64,000 nt of DNA, taken from positions 19,037 to 83,036 of the forward strand of contig CAJNCV010000009.1 in the NCBI GenBank assembly GCA_905221385.1. Reading direction: 5' to 3'. This DNA comes from a bacterium. GTDB taxonomy: Bacteria > Bacillota > Bacilli > Lactobacillales > Streptococcaceae. The notes under the pieces are model-generated. The model had not been told where the DNA came from, did no database searches, and saw only the letters and a list, made by a program, of their open reading frames with translations. Both the position numbers and the translations under genes were made by a program. Below, piece by piece: positions 55,922-64,000 of this stretch; within the stretch, counting starts at the first letter, position 1, and every line of letters starts with the position of its first letter.

Positions 55922-57115
55922 TTGAAATCAATTGGATTACTGGATAAGATAAGAGGGCTTTCGAAAAAAGATTTCTTTTTGTATTTGATGATCATAAGTA
56001 TCTTTTTACCTTTTTATTTGTTCTTAGCCCTCTTTGCTTTATATTTGATAGGTTTACTTGTTACTGGGGAGATGAAGGGAATTATCAAAGGATTGGCCAA
56101 ACATCCTGTACTTCTCTTTTTTATTGCCTACAGTAGTATCATCTCTATCGTCGCCAAGAACTGGCTTGGATTGGTTGCATCTTTACTGATGTTTCTCTTC
56201 CTCATTTTCTTTAGTTTTTACCAGAAACGTCTGACACATGCTTTCTTTCGACTGATACTGCAGACAATCTTGTTTGGTAGTGTGCTCTCTGCTGTTTTTG
56301 CTACCTTGGAGCATTTCCAAATTGTAAAGAAATTTAACTATGCCTTTCTTTCGCCCAATATGCAAGTATGGCACCAGAACCGTGCAGAGGTCACCTTCTT
56401 TAATCCTAACTACTATGGGATTATCTGTTGCTTCTGTATCATGATTGCCTTTTATCTCTTTACAACGACGAAGTTAAGATGGTTGAAAGTCTTTTGTGTG
56501 TTAGCAGGTTTTGTGAATCTATTTGGTTTGAATTTTACACAAAATAGAACAGCCTTTCCTGCCATCATTGCTGGGGCCATCATTTATCTCTTTACAACCA
56601 TTAAAAACTGGCGCGCCTTCTGGCTCAGTATTGGTGTTTTCGGGATTGGCCTTTGTTTCCTCTTCTCAAGCGATTTGGGTGTCCGTATGGGAACGCTAGA
56701 TTCTTCAATGGAGGAGCGAGTTTCAATCTGGAATGCGGGTATGACTTTGTTCAAGCAAAATCCGATTTGGGGTGAGGGTCCACTGACCTATATGAATTCT
56801 TTCCCGAGAATCCATGCACCTTACCACGAGCACGCGCATAGTCTTTACATCGATACTATTTTAAGTTATGGTTTGATTGGAACTATTCTCCTATCCATTT
56901 CTTCGGTTATCCCGGTTCACATGATGATGGATATGAGTCAGGAGTCTGGTAAACGACCAATTATCGGTCTTTATCTCTCCTTCCTTACAGTAGTCGCTGT
57001 ACATGGAATTTTTGACTTGGCTCTCTTCTGGGTACAGTCAGGATTCATCTTCTTGCTGGTTATGTGCAGTCTACCACTGGAACATCGAACCTTGGTGTCC
57101 GAAATGACAGATTAA
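55922..57115 (+). CDS. O-antigen ligase-like (Wzy_C) polytopic membrane protein
   Basis: A 397-aa membrane protein with about ten helices and the Wzy_C/WaaL-type periplasmic loop (RVSIWNAGMTLFKQNPIWGEGPLTYM ... YHEHAHSLYIDTILSYGLIG). It probably polymerises or ligates a surface polysaccharide. No glycosyltransferases are nearby. I prefer the TTG at 55922, 6 nt after AAAGGA. The ATG at 55844 lies upstream of an extended -10 (TGGTAGAAT, about 55857-55865) and lacks a ribosome site. Ends at a terminator. Confidence 0.8.
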   Translation: MKSIGLLDKIRGLSKKDFFLYLMIISIFLPFYLFLALFALYLIGLLVTGEMKGIIKGLAKHPVLLFFIAYSSIISIVAKNWLGLVASLLMFLFLIFFSFYQKRLTHAFFRLILQTILFGSVLSAVFATLEHFQIVKKFNYAFLSPNMQVWHQNRAEVTFFNPNYYGIICCFCIMIAFYLFTTTKLRWLKVFCVLAGFVNLFGLNFTQNRTAFPAIIAGAIIYLFTTIKNWRAFWLSIGVFGIGLCFLFSSDLGVRMGTLDSSMEERVSIWNAGMTLFKQNPIWGEGPLTYMNSFPRIHAPYHEHAHSLYIDTILSYGLIGTILLSISSVIPVHMMMDMSQESGKRPIIGLYLSFLTVVAVHGIFDLALFWVQSGFIFLLVMCSLPLEHRTLVSEMTD

Positions 57116-57130
57116 GTTAATAAATAGTGA

Positions 57131-57164
57131 AGATCTTCTACTCAAGGTAGGAGGTCTTTTTTTG
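57131..57164 (+). terminator. Terminator
   Basis: AGATCTTCTAC pairs with GTAGGAGGTCT (with G-T pairs), followed by a T-run. Confidence 0.85.
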
Positions 57165-57176
57165 TTGGTGAAAATT

Positions 57177-57223
57177 ATTTCTAAATCGAAATAGTTGACA
57201 GATAAAATGACAGGTGTTAGAAT
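57177..57223 (+). promoter_or_regulatory. Promoter and palindrome before marR-proV
   Basis: TTGACA (57195-57200), a 17-bp spacer and TAGAAT (57218-57223). The palindrome ATTTC-N6-GAAAT (57177-57192) abuts the -35 and may be a MarR operator. Confidence 0.7.
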
Positions 57224-57259
57224 AAAAATAATTCGATATAGAAACAAAATGGAGAAATC

Positions 57260-57703
57260 ATGAAAGATAGTCATTTACTAGCCCATCATATTCGTTTGTT
57301 GAATGGACGGATTTTTCAAAAGTTATTGAGTCAGGATCCTGAGGCTCTTTATCGGAGTGAACAGGGAAAGATTTTAGCAGTTTTATGGAATAGTGAGACA
57401 GGTTGCGCTACAGCCACAGATATTGCGCTTGCGACTGGTCTCGCTAACAATACGCTCACAACCATGATAAAGAATCTTGAGGAGCAAAACCTGGTCATCA
57501 TTAGCCCATGTGGAATAGATAAGCGAAAGAAATATGTCAAGTTGACAGAGCAAGGTTGGTCCCAGAAAGAAATTGGCCAGCGTGTCAGTCAAAAATTGGA
57601 TGCAATTTTTTATAAAGGATTCACTGAGGAAGAAATTCGTCAGTTTGAAAGTTATCAGGAACGCATTTTGGACAATCTGAAAGAGAAAGCAAATGAGGAA
57701 TAA
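57260..57703 (+). CDS. MarR family regulator of the choline/betaine transporter operon
   Basis: A 147-aa winged-helix protein (TATDIALATGLANNTLTTMIKNLEEQNLVIISPCGIDKRKKYVKLTEQG). It is the first gene of an operon with a SnoaL-like protein and proV-proWX, the order of pneumococcal SP_1863-SP_1860. It likely controls this operon. GGAG precedes the ATG. Confidence 0.88.
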   Translation: MKDSHLLAHHIRLLNGRIFQKLLSQDPEALYRSEQGKILAVLWNSETGCATATDIALATGLANNTLTTMIKNLEEQNLVIISPCGIDKRKKYVKLTEQGWSQKEIGQRVSQKLDAIFYKGFTEEEIRQFESYQERILDNLKEKANEE

Positions 57704-57706
57704 ATC

Positions 57707-58471
57707 ATGTCAAAACAAGTTGAAAATGCACGAAATCTATATATTCATGCTATTCAAGACGGGCGAGTTGCTGAGGCTCAGGCCCAGTCTGTAGGAGATA
57801 CCTACATTCAACACTCGACAGGTGTGCCAGATGGGAAAGAAGGGTTTGCAGCTTTCTTTGCAAATTTCTTTGAGCGCCATCCCGAGCGTGAGATCAAGAT
57901 TGTCCGTACTATTGAGGATGGCAATCTGGTCTTTGTTCATGTTCATCAATATCTCAATGGCGGGGGAGCTCAATGGGTGACAACGGATACTTTCCGTGCG
58001 GATGAGAATGGTCGTATCGTGGAGCATTGGGATGTTATTGACTACTATCGAACACCTGAAAACGGCCAATTAGATCAGATTTTTGGTGATTTTGAAATCA
58101 CAGATTTGGATAAGACAGCAGAAAATAAAAAGTTGGTTCGCCGTTTCTTGACAGAAATTTTCCAAAATGGGGAACTGGAGCAGTGGAGTGATTATGTGGC
58201 GGACGATTTGATTCAGCATAATCATGAGATTGGCCAAGGAAGTGCTGCTTATAAAAACTATGTGGCTGAACATGGTGTCACTTTTGACTTTGTTTTCCAG
58301 CTTTTGGGACAAGGAAATTATGTGGTCAGCTATGGACAGACTCAGATAGATGGGGTGCCTTATGCTGAGTATGACATCTTCCGTTTGGAGAATGGCTTGA
58401 TTGTGGAGCATTGGGATAATAAGGAAGTCATGCCTAAGGTAGATGACTTGACGAATCGAGGAAAATTTTAA
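57707..58471 (+). CDS. Tandem SnoaL-like (NTF2-fold) protein
   Basis: 254 aa made of two SnoaL/NTF2-like halves. Half 1 covers residues about 1-120 (YIQHSTGVPDGKEGFAAFFANFFERHPER ... RIVEHWDVIDYYR). Half 2 covers about 130-250 (LIQHNHEIGQGSAAYKNYV ... LIVEHWDNKEVMP). The halves share the QH and VEHWD signatures, so they arose by duplication. Family proteins act as cyclases, isomerases or binding proteins. The role with the choline transporter is unknown. Confidence 0.85.
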   Translation: MSKQVENARNLYIHAIQDGRVAEAQAQSVGDTYIQHSTGVPDGKEGFAAFFANFFERHPEREIKIVRTIEDGNLVFVHVHQYLNGGGAQWVTTDTFRADENGRIVEHWDVIDYYRTPENGQLDQIFGDFEITDLDKTAENKKLVRRFLTEIFQNGELEQWSDYVADDLIQHNHEIGQGSAAYKNYVAEHGVTFDFVFQLLGQGNYVVSYGQTQIDGVPYAEYDIFRLENGLIVEHWDNKEVMPKVDDLTNRGKF

Positions 58472-58485
58472 ATTGAGGACTAAGA

Positions 58486-60727
<2,242 letters not shown>

Positions 60728-60885
60728 TTTGAAAATGCTAAACTCAACTTGCTTAAACGACTATAGAAAAGAATGCTCAGACAATGTCGTCTGGGCTTTT
60801 TTGATATTAGAGTTACTAAATGTCATTTAAAATGGAAAATAAGAGGAAATTTTTAGGATTTTCTAAAATTCTACTGTAAATACAC

Positions 60886-60913
60886 TTGACTATTCACAAA
60901 ATAGGTGTATAAT
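60886..60913 (+). promoter_or_regulatory. pnuC promoter
   Basis: TTGACT (60886-60891), a 16-bp spacer and extended -10 TGTATAAT-type TATAAT (60908-60913). Confidence 0.85.
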
Positions 60914-60919
60914 GTGTTG

Positions 60920-61052
60920 TGAACTACTTAACAAATAAAGATTTCCAGCTCATGTCGACTAAGGATGGAAATCTTGTGTATAGACAGTTCAGTAGATATA
61001 TAATAGAGCGTTGCGTCCGAAAGTCTATCCAGACACGGCTCTTTAAAAACAA
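60920..61052 (+). promoter_or_regulatory. Candidate NAD+-II (pnuC-motif) riboswitch leader
   Basis: A 140-nt leader before pnuC. It contains a 9-bp stem AAGATTTCC / GGAAATCTT around GCTCATGTCGACTAAGGAT. Further complementary stretches follow (ATAGAC with GTCTAT; AGAGC with GCTCT), allowing alternative folds close to the ribosome site. Streptococcal pnuC genes are known to carry the NAD+-II riboswitch. I assign this leader to it from context and partial structure, without a covariance search. Confidence 0.6.
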
Positions 61053-61063
61053 AAGGAGAAAAT

Positions 61064-61909
61064 ATGACGACTTATTTGCAAACAAAACTCAAGAATATCA
61101 AAATAACTCTTGGTGAAATGTCTGGTGGCTACCGCCGTATGGTTGCTTCTATGACTGATTTGGGATTTTCAGGAACCATGAAGGCTATCTGGAATGATCT
61201 CTTTGCCAATCGTAGTTTTGCCCAGTGGCTTTACCTGCTGGTTTTAGGAAGTTTTCCAATCTGGCTGGAGTTGATTTATGAACACCGCATTGTTGACTGG
61301 GTTGGGATGATTTGTAGCCTGACTGGAATTATTTGTGTCATCTTTGTGTCGGAAGGTCGAGCAAGTAATTACCTTTTTGGTTTGATTAACTCTGTCATTT
61401 ACCTTATCTTGGCTTTGCAGAAAGGCTTTTATGGTGAGGTGCTGACGACACTCTACTTTACGGTCATGCAGCCAATTGGACTTCTAGTGTGGATCTACCA
61501 AGCACAGTTCAAGAAAGAAAAACAGGAGTTTGTCGCACGTAAACTGGACGGCAAGGGTTGGACCAAGTATCTTTCCATTAGTGTTCTTTGGTGGTTGGTA
61601 TTTGGATTCATTTATCAGTCTATCGGAGCCAATCGTCCTTATCGCGATTCCATCACCGATGCGACCAATGGGGTTGGGCAAATCCTCATGACAGCTGTTT
61701 ACCGTGAACAATGGATATTCTGGGCAGCTACAAATGTCTTTTCTATCTATCTCTGGTGGGGAGAAAGCCTGCAAATCCAAGGGAAATACCTGATTTACTT
61801 GATTAATAGTCTAGTTGGTGGTATCAGTGGAGCAAGGCAGCAAAAAGCGCTTAAAAAAGTAAAAAAAGGATCAGATGATCCTTTTTTTGTGTTAGAGCAA
61901 AATGAATAA
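61064..61909 (+). CDS. pnuC: PnuC nicotinamide riboside transporter
   Basis: A 281-aa membrane protein with seven or eight helices of the PnuC family (NRSFAQWLYLLVLGSFPIWL ... SLTGIICVIFVSEGRASNYLFGLINSVIYL ... IYLWWGESLQIQGKY). It takes up nicotinamide riboside for NAD synthesis. AAAGGAG precedes the ATG. The transcription terminator lies inside the last codons, and the gene overlaps the convergent membrane-protein gene by 18 bp. Confidence 0.93.
   Translation: MTTYLQTKLKNIKITLGEMSGGYRRMVASMTDLGFSGTMKAIWNDLFANRSFAQWLYLLVLGSFPIWLELIYEHRIVDWVGMICSLTGIICVIFVSEGRASNYLFGLINSVIYLILALQKGFYGEVLTTLYFTVMQPIGLLVWIYQAQFKKEKQEFVARKLDGKGWTKYLSISVLWWLVFGFIYQSIGANRPYRDSITDATNGVGQILMTAVYREQWIFWAATNVFSIYLWWGESLQIQGKYLIYLINSLVGGISGARQQKALKKVKKGSDDPFFVLEQNE
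61860..61888. terminator. Bidirectional terminator inside the pnuC 3' end
   Basis: AAAAAAGGATCA-GA-TGATCCTTTTTTT forms a near-perfect stem with A-run and T-run on both sides. On the minus strand it follows the stop of the 110-aa gene at 61892. Confidence 0.85.
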
Positions 61910-62224
61910 TACCGTAATGACAATAGCACTCGTTATACGAATAATGTGGTGCGATATATGTTGATTTTTTTGCTGTTGGCCGTTCCAGTAGGCACCATAG
62001 CAGACGATACTCGAACCCACAATCCATAGTAGAATGGTTGCCAGTGGGACGAAGTAAAAGATAGCTAGAGCCAGAGAAGTGATGCAACTGCCGACCAAGA
62101 TGCACGTGTTTCCCAGACTGTAGTTCTTTTGTTTCATGGCTGAAAAAGCAGCAGCAAGGTGAAGTAATGAGAATGCGAGAGCTAGTACGATTGTTAGTAT
62201 TCCTAGAATCATCGAAGTTAACAT
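61892..62224 (-). CDS. Small four-helix membrane protein, unknown
   Basis: A 110-aa membrane protein with four hydrophobic segments (about residues 1-28, 38-60, 62-80 and 92-110) and a polar loop GQQQKNQHISHH. I recognise no named family. It starts 26 bp downstream of sczA in the same direction and may be co-transcribed with it. The GGAACC before the ATG is a moderate ribosome site. Confidence 0.7.
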   Translation of the reverse strand: MLTSMILGILTIVLALAFSLLHLAAAFSAMKQKNYSLGNTCILVGSCITSLALAIFYFVPLATILLWIVGSSIVCYGAYWNGQQQKNQHISHHIIRITSAIVITVLFILL

Positions 62225-62250
62225 AGTTGGTTCCTTTCTGAGTTACAGGC

Positions 62251-62805
62251 TTAGTTATCAAGTGGAGTTGTAGAGGTCATCTCCATTACATCAAGGTAAA
62301 ATTTCACCACTTGGTTTTCGGTATAAGATTTTCCTTGTTTTAGCCACCAAGTTAGGGTCTCGATAAAGTTCGTCACAACAAAATGCTGGAGGTAGGAGGC
62401 CGGAATGTTTGGATAGGCCTCTTGCAAGTCATCCGCCACCATGGGATAAACGTGGTGTTCGAGTTCCTTGTGTAGTTGGCGGAGGAAGTAGTCGTTTTTG
62501 GAAAAAAGGAGACTGGTGACATGGTCCTGGTTTTTCTGAAAATGTAAAAAGATATGTGCGAGATAGTCCTCGGTAGTAAAGTGTCCTTCCCTTTCAAAGA
62601 GATGATGAAAGAGGTAGCGACAGAGCTCATCTAAAAGGAGTTCCTTACTTTCATAGTGACAGTAAAAAGTAGAACGTCCAACATCTGCTAGGTCAATGAT
62701 ATCCTGGACAGTAGTGGCATCATAGCCCTTGTCGTTCAAAAGTTGTAAAAAAGCTTGATAGATGGCTTTTTTAGTCTTGCTGACTCGACGGTCTCTTTTT
62801 GGCAT
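62251..62805 (-). CDS. sczA: SczA, TetR-family zinc-responsive activator
   Basis: A 184-aa TetR-type regulator. Its N-terminal HTH is TTVQDIIDLADVGRSTFYCHYESKELLLDEL. In pneumococcus SczA binds Zn and activates the divergent exporter gene czcD. The His/Cys/Glu-containing C-terminal half would carry the metal sites. The start is chosen as the ATG at 62805 (MPKRDRR), since upstream in-frame sequence is hydrophobic junk. No good Shine-Dalgarno is visible, so the exact start is unsure. Confidence 0.88.
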   Translation of the reverse strand: MPKRDRRVSKTKKAIYQAFLQLLNDKGYDATTVQDIIDLADVGRSTFYCHYESKELLLDELCRYLFHHLFEREGHFTTEDYLAHIFLHFQKNQDHVTSLLFSKNDYFLRQLHKELEHHVYPMVADDLQEAYPNIPASYLQHFVVTNFIETLTWWLKQGKSYTENQVVKFYLDVMEMTSTTPLDN

Positions 62806-62937
62806 ATAGACACTTGAGACAAACTGTTCAGAACTGAATAGGACTGACAGTTTGCTTCTATCCTTTCTTTGAATTTTATTAGATAATACAAATGAAAGAA
62901 GTATGTATATACCCATTATACCAAAGGAGGGAGAGAA
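62806..62937. promoter_or_regulatory. sczA-czcD intergenic control region
   Basis: Holds the inverted repeat AAACTGT (62821-62827) / ACAGTTT (62847-62853) and, between the arms, TCAG-AA-CTGA (62828-62837). This is a plausible SczA operator region. The AAAGGAGG ribosome site of czcD is at its right end. Promoter hexamers were not assigned with confidence. Confidence 0.55.
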
Positions 62938-63828
62938 ATGAGTTCTAAAACATCTATCTGGTTAGCTTTTTTCTTAAATTTAAGCTATGCGATTGTTGAG
63001 TTTATCGCAGGAGGAATCTTTGGTTCGAGTGCAGTTCTTGCTGATTCTGTTCATGACCTGGGGGATGCTATAGCCATTGGCATCTCAGCCCTTTTAGAAA
63101 CAATCTCAAACCGTGAAGAAGATAGGCAGTACACCTTGGGTTACAAGCGTTTTAGTCTTTTAGGAGCCATGCTAACGGCTGTGATTCTTATGATAGGGTC
63201 TGTCCTAGTGATCTTGGAAAATGTCACAAAGATTGTTCACCCGCAACCCGTCAATGAGGAAGGCATCCTCTGGCTGGGAATCATTGCAGTAGCCATTAAT
63301 GTGCTAGCAAGTCTGGTAGTTCGTAAAGGAAAGACAAAGAATGAGTCTATTCTTAGCTTGCATTTTTTGGAAGACACTCTTGGTTGGTTAGCCGTCATCC
63401 TAATGGCCATTATCCTCCGATTTACAGATTGGTATATCCTCGATCCACTCTTATCGTTGGTTATTTCTATCTTTATTCTGTCGAAAGCCATTCCTCGCTT
63501 TTGGAGCGCACTGAAGATTTTCTTAGATGCTGTGCCAGAAGGGGTCGAGACAAGTGATTTGGAGAAGGATTTAGAGGCTCTACCCAATGTCAAAAGTGTC
63601 AATCAACTTAGCATTTGGTCCATGGACGGTCTGGAGAACAATGCTGTTGTCCACATTTGTATCAAGGACTGGGAGCAGATGATGGAGACCAAAGAAGTGG
63701 TGCGTCAATGTTTAGAAGAAAGAGGCGTGCAGAATCTCACTATTGAAGTAGATAGCAGTCAAAGTAATCATGCGCAACATAGGCGGAGGGTCCAAGATAA
63801 CAAACACTTATCTGAACACTATCATTAA
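62938..63828 (+). CDS. czcD: CzcD zinc efflux protein (CDF family)
   Basis: A 296-aa cation diffusion facilitator that exports Zn(II). Six helices carry the binding motif DSVHDLGDA in helix 2 and HFLEDTLGW in helix 5. A cytoplasmic ferredoxin-like domain and a His-rich tail (NHAQHRRR ... HLSEHYH) follow. A very strong AAAGGAGGG site precedes the ATG. It is divergent from sczA and ends at a terminator. Confidence 0.95.
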   Translation: MSSKTSIWLAFFLNLSYAIVEFIAGGIFGSSAVLADSVHDLGDAIAIGISALLETISNREEDRQYTLGYKRFSLLGAMLTAVILMIGSVLVILENVTKIVHPQPVNEEGILWLGIIAVAINVLASLVVRKGKTKNESILSLHFLEDTLGWLAVILMAIILRFTDWYILDPLLSLVISIFILSKAIPRFWSALKIFLDAVPEGVETSDLEKDLEALPNVKSVNQLSIWSMDGLENNAVVHICIKDWEQMMETKEVVRQCLEERGVQNLTIEVDSSQSNHAQHRRRVQDNKHLSEHYH

Positions 63829-63833
63829 GGTAT

Positions 63834-63868
63834 AAAGAGCCGATCACATCAAGAATCGGTTCTTTATT
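63834..63868. terminator. Terminator after czcD
   Basis: AAAGAGCCGAT pairs with ATCGGTTCTTT, so it may be read from both sides; a convergent hsdS ends nearby. Confidence 0.8.
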
Positions 63869-63902
63869 TCTTGTCCAATTTCTGTGTTTTGTCTAAGGGG
63901 CG

Positions 63903-64000
63903 CTATAACCTCATCAACTCCAGCTCACGCTGTTGAAGGGTAATGAGCTGATCCAACTCTTGGAAAAAGGAACCGATGGCCCTTTGTTCGGGGTGATTAA
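63903..64000 (-). CDS. hsdS: Type I restriction specificity subunit HsdS, C-terminal end (partial)
   Basis: The last 31 codons of a minus-strand gene that enters from the right edge: HPEQRAIGSFFQELDQLITL, then QQRELELMRL and stop. This is the conserved C-terminal helix of HsdS, EQ-x-AIG-x-FF-x-x-LDxLITLxQR. It implies a type I restriction-modification locus just outside the window. Confidence 0.85.
   Translation of the reverse strand, partial: NHPEQRAIGSFFQELDQLITLQQRELELMRL

Overview
The window reads as chromosome of a mitis-group Streptococcus, close to S. pneumoniae, S. mitis or S. pseudopneumoniae. Base composition is low-GC Firmicute. The psaBCA, pepO, nanA, secA, birA and czcD/sczA genes are of pneumococcal type, a BOX repeat of the A-C form is present, and LPXTG and YSIRK-like sorting signals occur. 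Several neighbourhoods are collinear with pneumococcus, but they are joined in an order I do not recall from TIGR4 or D39, so a commensal relative is as likely as S. pneumoniae itself. This is a judgement from memory and not from a search.

Layout. 1-5.6 kb: the manganese transporter psaBCA (minus, psaA cut by the window edge), pepO, a lipoprotein and a metallo-beta-lactamase-fold hydrolase. 6.0-9.7 kb: an envelope-stress operon (GlsB-like, AmaP, DUF2273, Asp23/Gls24, CsbD) divergent from an Mga-type regulator. 9.84-16.06 kb: a small genomic islet next to tRNA-Lys. It is bounded by imperfect direct repeats of the tRNA 3' end plus its terminator, with paired TGGGGCAA repeats just inside each end. 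It carries a broken acetyltransferase, an unknown membrane protein, an HrtB/HrtA-type heme exporter followed by its own two-component system, a promoter-leader-terminator cassette with an 8-codon ORF, and a truncated integrase. 16.1-28.5 kb: tRNA-Lys, 6S RNA, rarA, then housekeeping genes (DUF3013, an M50 protease, Nudix, GNAT, prmA-rsmE, pepF, DUF2785, acetoin reductase, aquaporin, thioredoxin, MarR). 28.6-36.3 kb: a CidA/LrgA-LrgB pair, a GntR-controlled ABC exporter, and nrdR-dnaB-dnaI-nitroreductase-der. 36.4-49.2 kb: an orphan DUF2971 gene, TPM/LemA proteins, small membrane proteins, AlkD-like, secA, two tandem DAHP synthases, acpS-alr-recG. 49.2-54.7 kb: a BOX element, acetylxylan esterase, nanA sialidase and an IS3-family remnant. 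54.7-64.0 kb: birA, an O-antigen-ligase-like protein, marR-SnoaL-proV-proWX (choline/betaine uptake), a probable NAD+-sensing leader with pnuC, sczA/czcD zinc resistance and the C-terminus of a type I HsdS.

How the genes work together. Metal balance is covered at both ends (Mn import by Psa, Zn export by CzcD under SczA). In the middle, the islet would add heme/porphyrin export. A direct repeat just upstream of the hrtB -10 has the same half-site core and 11-bp period as the HssR box that I recall from Staphylococcus. The linked kinase, however, lacks the large extracellular sensor of HssS. The islet is the best candidate for something little described, together with its attenuator-like leader RNA.
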